Position numbers and translations under genes: made by a program. From Ceratobasidium sp. AG-K (Eukaryota; Basidiomycota; Agaricomycetes; Cantharellales; Ceratobasidiaceae): a stretch of 64,000 nt of DNA. A model generated the notes under the pieces. That model saw nothing but the letters and a program-made list of their open reading frames with translations, was not told the origin of the DNA and did not search any database. Shown in pieces: positions 7,481-17,034 of the stretch; position 1 is the stretch's first letter; the number at the start of each line of letters is the position of its first letter. The stretch is taken from the NCBI GenBank assembly GCA_037039685.1, contig JAWNGF010000008.1, positions 1,612,001 through 1,676,000 on the forward strand, written 5' to 3'.

Positions 7481-7923
7481 TGTCGTGAGCTAGCTCACTC
7501 CATCGGACTTGCCTGCCTGTCTCCCTCTTTGTGTTATGTTTCCCGTTTCCTTTTGCCGCGTTGCCACCTTCTTGTGGTTATCCTGTTACTTTGTGTAACG
7601 CGGCTGTGCTTTGTACGAGTCATGTCTGTTCATACAGCATGACTCACATGGACACTCCTGACTGGTAGACTGTATGACTCTTGTGGCTGCGCCTTGTATG
7701 ACTCGGCCTTTTCTTGAATATATATAGAGGACCAACAAGCCTGGCAACCCCAGCTTGTTTTGTCTCGTCAAAACATCCCTCTGAGTGACACTTGAAACCA
7801 CCCCTACCCTCAAGAGCCTACAGACACTTAAGTGTGTTGCGGTTTAAGAGGTCACTTAGGTCTTAGTGCCGTCCACTCTCTGTCGCGGCTTGTCTCATAG
7901 CCACCAAGAAGAAGCTTACGACA
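7481..7923 (+). repeat. A1 3' LTR (443 bp)
   Basis: Same length and ends as 720-1162, with about three differences by eye. It is followed by the CTACC duplication (7924-7928) and then by the rest of family B gag. Confidence 0.97.
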
Positions 7924-7928
7924 CTACC

Positions 7929-9128
7929 CTAGAACAGGGGATCGACAATAACATTGCAGATATTCATGCAATTCAAAATCAAACTGCACAAATTGCACCC
8001 CTTCACCAATTAATGAATGCAGTGTCTCAGTCACTTGCAAACCTAGGGGCAACACCCTCCACCACCGCGTCAACAACCACCCCAGGATACAAACTCAAAA
8101 TGCATCCCCCAGAAGAATTTTCTGGAGATGTAGATAAATTTGATGAGTTTAAGTCGCAATGTACCTTGTACATAAATCATACGTCGCCACAAGCAACCAC
8201 AGAACAAAAAATCACTTATATCATGGGTTATTGCAAGGGGCCTGCCTATGTATGGATGCAACCTGGAATTGATGTAGACACAGCAAGAAGGGGAGCAACA
8301 AATTGGCTACACGATATGGATGAATTCTGGAACGAAATGCAAGCTAGGTTCGGCGATGTTCACAAGATCGACCGATATAGACAATTATACAAGAAATTAA
8401 CCCAGAAGAACTCTGTCCAAGATTATCTACGAGACTTTGTCACTTATTCATTGGTACTCGGGTACACTGATCGAGTACTTCGTGATGATTTCTATGACGG
8501 TCTTAAGGATGAAATCAAGATGGCCATGGTGTCACAGAACTTTAAACCCCACGAAGTGACAAGAACATTCAACCAAGTTCGCGAAAGAGCCCTGGAAATT
8601 GACTCCACAATGAATGCTATTAACGCACCAAAGAAGTTGCAAAGCCCACAAACCACTACTTCGAAACAAAGTACTTCCAAGACAACCACAAGTACTCCAA
8701 ACGCCTCACTAGGTCAAAGATTCAATGTAAACAATCGAGTCTTTATGTCAAAACCTACAGGGGGGGTGCAATACGGCAAAATCTCAAGCATTACCCGAAA
8801 CGCCAAGGGCCGTCCAGTTCCACAGATCTCCTGGGATGATGGGACAAAAGGAAATGTCCCTTTTGGAGCAATTCAAAGAGACACCCGAACCAGTAACCTC
8901 AACGCTCCTACCATCCAAACACCCAAACCATCCACTCCTGCTAAAGACCCTAATGCAATGGATCTTGATGGAAAAGGAAAAGGACCAATGATCTGCTTCA
9001 CCTGCGGCGGCAAGGGACACTCAGCAAGAGTCTGTCCTTCCAAGAACACAGCGTCAGGATTTGAAGCTCAGATTGAAGAAATCTCTTCAGACATCGAATC
9101 GGGAAAAGACGTCACCGAGGCTTATTAA
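7929..9128 (+). CDS. gag: Family B gag, C-terminal part (399 aa), interrupted by A1
   Basis: Continuation of 567-719 after A1. The in-frame join gives LEQGIDNNIADIHAIQ. The Ty3/gypsy Gag core lies around 8095-8620 (PPEEFSGDVDKFDEF onwards), followed by a Ser/Thr-rich linker. A small basic/SH3-like stretch (RVFMSKPTGGVQYGKI) and a CCHC knuckle CFTCGGKGHSARVC starting at 8994 come next. The stop TAA is at 9126-9128. The slip heptamer at 9101-9107 precedes it, and the -1 frame is then open without a stop into pol. Apart from the A1 insertion I see no lesion in this part. Confidence 0.88.
   Translation, partial: LEQGIDNNIADIHAIQNQTAQIAPLHQLMNAVSQSLANLGATPSTTASTTTPGYKLKMHPPEEFSGDVDKFDEFKSQCTLYINHTSPQATTEQKITYIMGYCKGPAYVWMQPGIDVDTARRGATNWLHDMDEFWNEMQARFGDVHKIDRYRQLYKKLTQKNSVQDYLRDFVTYSLVLGYTDRVLRDDFYDGLKDEIKMAMVSQNFKPHEVTRTFNQVRERALEIDSTMNAINAPKKLQSPQTTTSKQSTSKTTTSTPNASLGQRFNVNNRVFMSKPTGGVQYGKISSITRNAKGRPVPQISWDDGTKGNVPFGAIQRDTRTSNLNAPTIQTPKPSTPAKDPNAMDLDGKGKGPMICFTCGGKGHSARVCPSKNTASGFEAQIEEISSDIESGKDVTEAY
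9101..9107 (+). promoter_or_regulatory. -1 frameshift heptamer GGGAAAA (family B gag/pol)
   Basis: The gag frame reads TCG GGA AAA GAC, giving G GGA AAA. After the slip, codons from 9107 onward are all open through the pol ATG at 9164. The context TCGGGAAAAG is the same as in family A, although the two Gag proteins are otherwise very different. Confidence 0.75.
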
Positions 9129-12100
9129 GGAGCCAAGTACTCGGTGATATATTAGCTAGTAATATGGATGAACTAGAAATCATGTCAATATCAAATGAAA
9201 ACCAATTATACCTTGATTTCACCGCTCATCCACTAGCTACGGCTCCTGGTTCTAAGTCAGTCAACAGATCAAAAAGATTCTCTGGACAAGCACTCCTTGA
9301 CTGCGGCGCAACCTCCTGTTTCATAAACCCTTCCCTAGCAAAAGAAGCAAATCTCCCCCTTTTCCAACACGAAAAACCCAAGACTCTGCGAGTTATAGAC
9401 GGACGAGAAGTCTCGTCCGGAAAAGTCACCCACTATACCAAATTTAAACTTGTCATGGGAACACATTGCAGTGAAATAGAATGTCATGTTACAAACATTG
9501 GAAGACACCCTATTGTACTCGGGATGTCATGGCTCAAGAAACATAACCCGCAAATTAATTGGAAAAATAGGACAATTGCATACACAAGCAAATTCTGCTC
9601 AAAAAACTGCCTAGAAGTCCCATCTATGCTCCAAATCGCAGCAGAAACCACATTACCAGAGGAATACAAAGAGTTCGCAGATGTGTTCGACGAGTCCAGA
9701 TTAGAGGAACTCCCACCTCACAGGCCAACTGACATTACGCTCGACCTCCTACCAGAAGCTAAACTAAAGCATGGCCCTATTTACAAAACATCCCCAGCTG
9801 AAGACAAAGAAATGAAGAAAGTACTAGAAACCCTTATCCGAAGGGGACACATTCAGATTTCTAAGTCTCCTTTGGCTTCCCCGGTTCTGTTTGTCAAAAA
9901 ACCACATCCAGAAGATCCAAACAACCCAGAATTACGCTTTTGCGTTGACTACAGATATGTGAATTCGCTATGCAAATTCAACGCAAGTGGAATACCTCTA
10001 TTGGATCAATGGTTAAGGGCTCTAGAAGGATTTGTCATTGGCACCACTCTAGATTTGGCACAAGGATTCCATCAAACCCGAATAGCAGCAGGCCATGAAT
10101 GGAAAACAGCATTCAAAACCCAATACGGCATGTACGAATGGAAAGTCATGCCCTTCGGTCTCAAAAACGCCCCATCAAGCTTCCAGTCCCTAATGAACTC
10201 TATATTCAGGGACATTATGGGGGTTTTTGTACTCGTATACATTGATGATATCTTTGTTTTTTCCAAACGAGTCAAAGATCATCCAGGACACGTGAAAGAG
10301 GTGCTGAGAAGACTAAGGGAACACAAGCTGGTCGCGAAATTGAGGAAATGCAAGTTCCACCAAACCAAACTGGAGTGGGTAGGATTGGTCATTTCCAATA
10401 AAGGAATCGAAACGGATCAGGAAAAGGTCACGGCGGCTATGAATTGGAAAGCTCCCAAAAATGTCAAACAAGTTCAAGAATTCCTAGGATTCGTCAATTT
10501 CTATCGAAGATTCATTCAGGACTTTGCCGGCAAAGCCAGACCTCTGTACAACCTACTTAAGAAGGATCAAAAGTGGCAGTGGACAAGCAAAGAACAAGAG
10601 GCCATGAATGAGCTAAAAGAAGCTCTTAAAGTGGCACCTGTAATGATGCAGCCCGATCAGAATAAGGAATTTTTCCTCGAGACAGATGCGTCGGGATTTG
10701 CCACAGGAGCAGTCTTATCTCAGAAGGATGAAGAAGGGAAATTACACCCTGTAGCTTTTCTTTCTAAATCACTAAATCCGGCTGAGCGAAACTATGACAT
10801 TTTCGACAAAGAACTATTGGCAATAATTAGAGCTTTCAAAGAATGGCAGCACTTACTTCAAGGCACAGAAAAAGCCATTCAAGTGATAACAGATCACAAA
10901 AATTTGGAATACTTCTCATCATCCAAACAATTGAATCAACGCCAAATCCGCTGGATGAATTTCTTGGTAGACTTCAACTTCCAAATCTTGTACAGGCCAG
11001 GAAGCCAAAACAAAAAGGCAGACATTCTCTCAAGGCGATATGACCTGGAACCTTTGGGGGGGGTAGAGAACCAAGTCCTCCTCAAACCAGACATTTTCAT
11101 TTTGGCTATTACCCCAGACCAGGAAATCAACAATCTAATCAGAGAAGCAATCCTTGAAGATCCCAGATTAGAAGAAGCCCACAATAAGCTGAGAAACGGA
11201 GAAAAAGTCAAAGATTGGGAATACAGAGAAGGACTCCTAATGTTCAAAGGGAAGATCTTTGTCCCCAAGGATGAAACCATCAGAAACCTGATATTGGAAT
11301 CGCGCCATGACAATATTGCAGCTGGGCATCCTGGACAAGCAAGAACATTAGAATTGGTCTCAAGAACTTACTACTGGCCAACCATGAAGAAATTTGTCAA
11401 CTCCTACGTGTCACACTGCGAAACATGCATTCGAATTAAACCATCGAACCAACTCCCCACAGGACTACTGCGTCCTTTACATATCCCTGAGAGACCCTGG
11501 GAAGAGATCTCCTATGACATGATTGTAGGGCTCCCAGAATCAGAAGGATATGACGCAATCTTGACAGTGGTAGATTGGTTCTCCAAAATGGCACACTATC
11601 TCCCTTGCAAATCAACGGCCACAGCAGTAGACATAGCCAATATCTTCATTGCAAACATTTGGAAACTTCACGGCACCCCAAAAGCAACAGTCTCGGATAG
11701 AGGATCCACTTTCAACTCAAAGTTCATTAGGCATTTGTACAAACGGTTGGACGTAAAACCTACCTTCAGCACAGCCTACCATCCAAGGACAGACGGACAG
11801 TCAGAACGAGCAAACCAAGTCGTTGAAATCTTTATCAGAGCTTTTGTCAACCATAGGCAAAACGACTGGGTGGCCCTACTCCCTATGGCAGAATTTGCTT
11901 ACAACAACGGAATTCAAGCATCCACTGGCAAAACCCCTTTCCAAATCTGCCAGGGTTTCAACCCTAGAATGAACATCGGGGAAGAATCAGACTATACTGT
12001 TCCTGAAGCTGATGCCCATGCGGAATTCCTGTTGAAAGGATATGACAAAGTCAAAGCTGCCCTCATCCTAGCGAATCAGTCCTATAAATACTACTTTGAT

Positions 12101-12562
12101 AAAGGAGCCAAAGAACCAGAAGAGATAAACCCGGGGGATAAAGTCTGGCTTAATCATCAGAATATTTCAACAGACAGACCCTCAGTAAAACTCTCCCACA
12201 AAGTTTTAGGCCCTTACAAAGTAATGGAAAAAGTAGGAACTCATGCCTTTAGACTGGAATTACCAAAATCAATGAAAGTTCATCCTGTCTTCCACGTCAT
12301 GCTGCTCAAGAAATTCCACTCTGATCCCCACGGCCGCGAACCCGCTCAACCACCCCCTATTGTCACACAAGATGGAGAGGAAGAATGGGAAGTCAAAGAG
12401 ATCCTTAATTCCAAGAAAATCCGCCGTCAACTCCACTATTACGTTAAGTGGAAAGGATACTCTCATGCAGACAACTCTTGGCAGTCAAAGGAAGATCTCA
12501 AGAACGCTCCCGAACTGGTTGATAAATTTCACAAACTCCACCCCACCGCGCCAAGCCCTTAG
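9107..12562 (+). CDS. pol: Pol polyprotein of family B
   Basis: Expressed by a -1 shift from gag; an in-frame ATG exists at 9164. The protease motif is DCGATS (DCGA rather than DSGA). The RT has YIDD, with Tyr at residue 359 counted from 9164, and an unusual fourth-motif region (LDLAQGFHQTRI). RNase H (LETDASGFATG), the integrase HHCC domain and the DDE residues (YDMIVGLP, SDRGSTFNS, TDGQSERANQ) follow, then a GPY/F-type segment (LGPYKV). A classical chromodomain with the structural Trp (YYVKWKGY, NSWQ) is at the end. The stop TAG at 12560-12562 overlaps the polypurine tract. No third ORF follows. The reading frame is intact. Confidence 0.93.
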   Translation, partial: RRHRGLLRSQVLGDILASNMDELEIMSISNENQLYLDFTAHPLATAPGSKSVNRSKRFSGQALLDCGATSCFINPSLAKEANLPLFQHEKPKTLRVIDGREVSSGKVTHYTKFKLVMGTHCSEIECHVTNIGRHPIVLGMSWLKKHNPQINWKNRTIAYTSKFCSKNCLEVPSMLQIAAETTLPEEYKEFADVFDESRLEELPPHRPTDITLDLLPEAKLKHGPIYKTSPAEDKEMKKVLETLIRRGHIQISKSPLASPVLFVKKPHPEDPNNPELRFCVDYRYVNSLCKFNASGIPLLDQWLRALEGFVIGTTLDLAQGFHQTRIAAGHEWKTAFKTQYGMYEWKVMPFGLKNAPSSFQSLMNSIFRDIMGVFVLVYIDDIFVFSKRVKDHPGHVKEVLRRLREHKLVAKLRKCKFHQTKLEWVGLVISNKGIETDQEKVTAAMNWKAPKNVKQVQEFLGFVNFYRRFIQDFAGKARPLYNLLKKDQKWQWTSKEQEAMNELKEALKVAPVMMQPDQNKEFFLETDASGFATGAVLSQKDEEGKLHPVAFLSKSLNPAERNYDIFDKELLAIIRAFKEWQHLLQGTEKAIQVITDHKNLEYFSSSKQLNQRQIRWMNFLVDFNFQILYRPGSQNKKADILSRRYDLEPLGGVENQVLLKPDIFILAITPDQEINNLIREAILEDPRLEEAHNKLRNGEKVKDWEYREGLLMFKGKIFVPKDETIRNLILESRHDNIAAGHPGQARTLELVSRTYYWPTMKKFVNSYVSHCETCIRIKPSNQLPTGLLRPLHIPERPWEEISYDMIVGLPESEGYDAILTVVDWFSKMAHYLPCKSTATAVDIANIFIANIWKLHGTPKATVSDRGSTFNSKFIRHLYKRLDVKPTFSTAYHPRTDGQSERANQVVEIFIRAFVNHRQNDWVALLPMAEFAYNNGIQASTGKTPFQICQGFNPRMNIGEESDYTVPEADAHAEFLLKGYDKVKAALILANQSYKYYFDKGAKEPEEINPGDKVWLNHQNISTDRPSVKLSHKVLGPYKVMEKVGTHAFRLELPKSMKVHPVFHVMLLKKFHSDPHGREPAQPPPIVTQDGEEEWEVKEILNSKKIRRQLHYYVKWKGYSHADNSWQSKEDLKNAPELVDKFHKLHPTAPSP

Positions 12563-12572
12563 GAGGGGGTAA

Positions 12573-12987
12573 TGTCATGAGCTGACTAAGCTCAGACATT
12601 TTATTCTGATTTTATATCTTTTTTTCCGAACACTTTCCTTTTATGGTACAAATGTCCTCTGGCGCTTAACTTGTATCATGTGATGTATTTGTCTTTCCAT
12701 TTGATATTGGTGATGCTTCCGGAACTTCCAGAATGTCGAGTCATATCTCTTATCTTGCTTATCATCGGTTGTACTCGGTTTTCCCACACTGATAGATGAT
12801 GACGTGGCATTGATCCCTCATGTATATAAACCCAGAGGTCAAGCCGGTTAACGACAAGGCTTGACCTCCTCTCCACTAGGACTTGTACAATCAAATCCTC
12901 TTACTAAACACTACTCCTTGGGTTCTAAGACTTACTTAAGTCAAACCCCTTAACCTTCTATATACCTAATCGACCCAAGTCGGGACA
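12573..12987 (+). repeat. Family B 3' LTR (415 bp)
   Basis: Begins TGTCATGAGC and ends GTCGGGACA; preceded by the polypurine tract AGGAGGGGGTAA (12561-12572). A TATA-like TGTATATAAA lies near 12820. The five bases after it (12988-12992, CTAGC) are the expected target duplication, but the partner copy is outside the window. Confidence 0.85.
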
Positions 12988-13089
12988 CTAGCATATATAG
13001 GTCCCCTAGCTGAAATGGAAAGGTCCTGTGTTTATAGCAGTATGTAGCACCAACTGTGGTGAGCTGAGTGTATCTGGTGTCACATACTA

Positions 13090-16086
13090 GAGCTGCCCGG
13101 GTACTGGGACACCACGTGATTTGGTGAAGGAAGCGGGACAACTGGCTTTTTTCCCGTGTCAGTGATTCAAATATGTCGAAATGTCTCCTGTCTACTCTAT
13201 GGATGTCAAGCTCCTAAATTATATACATATACATATACATTGTCGCCATGTAGTGGCTTAGCAAACAGATGAGCGCTGGACAAGCAGCAAAACTAACCCC
13301 TCCGAGTTTTGATCTGGTCCCGACAAAGTGGACATGCCGATTTTGTTAAATCGACCCAACTCATTGTGCTCTCCAAGCCTCATATAGTATAGATTTCACT
13401 ATCCGAAACCTTTAAAATACATCTATAAGTACCAGATACTGACACGATAATTGTTTCTGAAAGTTTGCCTGGTTGTGCCGATGATTGCTGATGGCTGCTT
13501 AGTCACAAATCACTCTTGACAAACAACGCCTGAAACCCCGTCTAGTAGGCCATATAAAAACATTTTACCATAGTTAAAGCACACGACTAAAACATTAATA
13601 GTGTAACCATGGGTAATACATACAAAAACTACCAGAAAAAACGCGCTAGGGACAGAGAGGCAGCAGTTGCCCGGGCAGTCCGTGAGGCGCGACCTCCAGG
13701 GAGGCCATCCAAGGTCTCAGACCGAGCAATTGCTCGGAAGCATGATGTGCCCAGTTCCACCTTATCTGCACGTCTCAATGGTCGTCCAGATCGCAAGGAT
13801 GCACATGTATCCCAGCAGCTTCTCACTGCGGAACAGGAGGACGCACTCGTCAAGCTGATAGTCCTGCGAGGTGTTTCAGGGCTCCCAATGTCGAAGGAAG
13901 AGGTGTCAGCATATGCAAATACCTTTTTGGATGGAGGACAGGTTGGTCGACATTGGCACCAAGCGTTTTTTGAGCGGCACAAATCATCCCTTTGCTTCAA
14001 GCGCGCCACAGGACTTGATCCTAAACGTGCCTCAGGTTTCAACAAAAAAACCGTACAATCGCACCTGGAGATGTGGAAGGAGATACTCACTGAGTATGCA
14101 ATCCCACCAACCAATATATACAACATGGATGAGAAGGGAATTCAACTCGGGGGTGGGCGACATGGCAGTCGGCGCCGCTTCTACTTTGGGTCTGGTCAGA
14201 AAAACTACTACCAGGTCAAACGCGACTCACTCAAGCTGGTTACAATTATCGAGGTTGGATGTGCAGATGGCACAGCACCAATCAAGCCAGCTTTCATTTT
14301 AACCAATGGGAGTCTGGGGTGTTGGTGGGATAATTACATGGTTGGCGGGTAAGTTCTGTTTCGTCACTCAATGAGCAATCGCGTGTCTGACTGCATGCAT
14401 CAGAGTAGGGCTTAGTGAGAATGGCTGGACCGACAATGTGCTCACCGAGCAGTGGTTTGAGGGTCAATTTATCCCTCAGGCGCAGGCACGAAATACAAGT
14501 GGCCGGCCAATTATACTTTTGCTTGATGGCCACGGCTCCCATATCACAGACAATATGCGAACAATTGCCTACCACAACAACATATTCTTAGTCTGCCTGC
14601 CTCCAAAAACAACTCACCGGCTACAGCCTCTTGACGTTGGCGTCTTTGGGCCGATCCAAGCAGTGTGGGCGAAGTTGTGTGAGAACATGGCTGCAAACAA
14701 TGAGCCTGTCGAAAAATCGAATGTAATCGACCACTATACGATGATCAGGCAGGCTACACTCACCTCGAAACTTGTTTCCGATTCCTGGCAACACACTGGT
14801 CACTACCCCGTCGATCCCAACATCTTTACAGAGGCCGATTACGCCCCGAGCATCATCACATCTTACCTGTCACATATGCCCAGTGGATACCCGCAAGAGG
14901 TCCCGAGCTCTGCTGAATCCGCAAGCTTTACAGGAGGTGAAAGCGAGGCCGAGGATTCCGACGAGTCAGATTCTGACTATGTCGGGTTCTCCAAGGCTGA
15001 CACACACTGTGGGGAGCGATTGGTACAAGACAAGCCTATTACCACCCGAGACTGGTGAGCATAATCAATATGGAATAGATTAAATACATAACTTACCATC
15101 TTCAACCCCGGTAAAAGGCTAAAGCAAGCCTTGCATGTTTGCGGTGACACAGACCCATCTACAGCCAATCAACCCCGTTGTTCACCAAATCCCAATAAGC
15201 GAATTGCCGAACTCGAAGCTGAAGTTGCACAGGCCAAAGCAGAGAGGAACTATGCTGTAATGGCGTTCGAGATTGCAAGCGCTGGTGAACGTAGTGCAAA
15301 CGCACACTGCACGCTTGCACAGCGTGTAAATCAAGATCTGACGACGCGCTTACACAACATCACTACGAAGCCGAAGCGACAACCCGTGGACAACGTTTTT
15401 CAGGGTCAGAAACACGGCTTCCTAACAGCGCCCGAGGCGAAAGAGCGACACATGGAACAGGTCAAGGAAAGACAGAAAGCGAATGCGGACAAGGCTCGGG
15501 AACACGCCGCAAAGGAACAAAGGACCCGTGACGAGAACCTTGCTAGGTCTAACCTAGTAAGCAACCCGACGCACACATTTGGTGGCACCATTGCCGGACT
15601 GAGGCACGCTCGGAAATCCAACTTGCGAGATGTTGCGGCAACACTCGGGCTTGAATATGGCAGTGTGACGAAAAGAGAGCTTTACAAGAGGATAGTTACC
15701 CACTTTGACCAACATCCAGACTTGAAATCTCATGCTAAATACTCAAGTCTTTTCTCTTCGCGCAAAACTGTAGCCTCGTCATCTAATGTACAGATATAGA
15801 TACCATGCTGACAAATTACACAGATATACTATTTATGGCACATCCTTTTGTACCCGCTGATGCTTAGCTCATTCCGATCTCGGCCCGGCTGTCCCACTTG
15901 TCGGTCAGCCCCCCCTTTAGACTTCACCCCCTGGTTCTCCCCCGCTGATCAATTTTTTATATGGTCAAGATCGCAGGGTCATAGTTGATACCGAGCGGGC
16001 TGTCATTGCCAAGTCCGGGACGGTTTGAACTGGTTTCGGACGCGTAAGAGACAACCATCAATCGTGTCCCGGTACCCGGGCAGCTC
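13090..16086 (+). mobile_element. pogo/Fot1-type (Tc1/mariner superfamily) DNA transposon, apparently intact
   Basis: A 3.0-kb element flanked by the TA target duplication (13088-13089 and 16087-16088). The terminal inverted repeats begin GAGCTGCCCGGGTAC at the left; the right end is CCCGGGCAGCTC, with one or two mismatches over about 23 bp. It carries one three-exon transposase gene. Stretches 13112-13608 and 15800-16063 are non-coding flanks. The element lies in the left arm of the long-hairpin element. Confidence 0.9.
13609..15799 (+). CDS. pogo/Fot1-like DDD transposase, 690 aa, three exons
   Basis: Exons are 13609-14348, 14404-15054 and 15118-15799. The introns (14349-14403, 15055-15117) have GT...AG ends, and both joins preserve the frame (2,073 nt in total). 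The N-terminus is a psq-like helix-turn-helix (RAIARKHDVPSSTLSARL) followed by a CENP-B type HTH (LLTAEQEDALVKLI). The catalytic acids are D174 (YNMDEKG), D288 (LLLDGHGSHIT) and D324 (HRLQPLDVGVFGP), a DD35D spacing typical of pogo/Fot1. After an acidic linker, exon 3 adds a coiled-coil and basic region of about 220 residues. No stop or frameshift is seen, so it may be active. Splice sites are predicted by eye. Confidence 0.88.
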
Positions 16087-17034
16087 TAGTACCCCCAGCT
16101 AGCATGCTATAATGGCTATCTTGTGCTAGATTGCTGCTAGCTAGTGCTATATGATGCTAGCTGGTGCTAGCTGGTGCTAGGTACTGCTCTGGTCTGGGGG
16201 GACAAATATGGTAATGGACAGAACAATTTTGGACATGACAAAGCACTGACTAAGCAGTGGCTGTGCCAATTTGCCAAATGAAATATGTTTCAAATGCTTA
16301 GTCACATTGGCAATTTTGATCATACTTTTGAACCAGCCATGGGTTCTCTGTCCCCTGTGCACCAGTGTGGCTAAATGCTACAAAATACCCCCAAGTGGGT
16401 CAAGGGGGTGATGCAGGGGGGTGGGGAACAAGGGTAATGGAGCAGTCCAAGGGGGTCAAAGGGACTTGATATCAAAGTCATGTGGAGCACTCTCAGATTG
16501 GCTATATCATTTTCCAGTCAAGGAATTTCCAATTATGCTGAATTTGGTCAGCAGATGCTCCTGATCTTTTTGATTACAGATCAACCACTCAAACCTTATT
16601 TGGACCAGAAATGATTGCAAAAAAGGCGAAATACTTTCCCACAGCCGAGTTTTTTTGATGAAACATTACCTAATATGGACTAATCTGATGCAACAATCAA
16701 TTAGAATCCAGATTGATGTGCTTGATGTTCAACACCATTTCCCCTTGTAGACTTGCACAGCCACTGCTTAGTCAGTGCTTTGTCATGTCCAAAATTGTTC
16801 TGTCCATTACCATATTTGTCCCCCCAGACCAGAGCAGTACCTAGCACCAGCTAGCACCAGCTAGCATCATATAGCACTAGCTAGCAGCAATCTAGCACAA
16901 GATAGCCATTATAGCATGCTAGCTGGGGGTATGTGACACCAGATACACTCAGCTCACCACAGTTGGTGCTACATACTGCTATAAACACAGGACCTTTCCA
17001 TTTCAGCTAGGGGACCTATATATGCTAGCTAGTG

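Larger units (their letters stand above)
720..7923 (+). mobile_element. A1: full-length family A chromovirus (gag, pol, ORF3)
   Basis: A complete 7.2-kb LTR retrotransposon with a CTACC target duplication at 715-719 and 7924-7928. Its two 443-bp LTRs differ at about three positions by eye, so the insertion is young. The internal order is self-primer binding site (1165-1176), gag (1192-3192), pol in the -1 frame (from the slip site at 3168 to 7019), ORF3 (6674-7438), polypurine tract (7469-7480) and 3' LTR. All reading frames are open and the catalytic motifs are intact, so this copy could be autonomous. It is inserted in family B gag. Confidence 0.96.
1..12987 (+). mobile_element. Family B Ty3/gypsy chromovirus, 5'-truncated by window edge, split by A1
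   Basis: A plus-strand LTR retrotransposon whose 5' LTR lies left of the window. Visible parts in order are an upstream coding stretch (1-540), gag (567-719 continuing at 7929-9128), pol (to 12562), a polypurine tract (12561-12572) and the 3' LTR (12573-12987). Element A1 (720-7923) sits inside gag with a CTACC duplication. Removing A1 and one copy of CTACC restores the gag frame exactly. The base after the 3' LTR begins CTAGC inside the arm of the long-hairpin element, so B itself landed in that element. Family B has no third ORF after pol, unlike families A and C. Confidence 0.9.
12988..17028. repeat. Long-hairpin (foldback/MITE-like) element, arms about 275 bp, split by pogo
   Basis: The left arm is 12988-13087 and then 16089-16266 (interrupted by the pogo transposon). 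The right arm 16755-17028 is its reverse complement with very few differences. The arms contain CTAGCTAG-rich tracts. The loop 16267-16754 (about 490 bp) has no ORF and no recognisable feature. Family B cut the left arm at 12987, so the outer end is outside the window. The left arm has six extra bases (TAGTAC) at the pogo insertion point compared with the right arm. The right end abuts the 3' end of the WD40 gene remnant. Class is not certain; no terminal duplication can be checked. Confidence 0.8.

Noticed and set aside
16089..16200. CRISPR-like or tandem array in the CTAGCTAG-rich tract
   Set aside because: Short irregular AGCTGGTGCT-type repeats without spacers; they are part of the hairpin-element arm, and the genome is eukaryotic.
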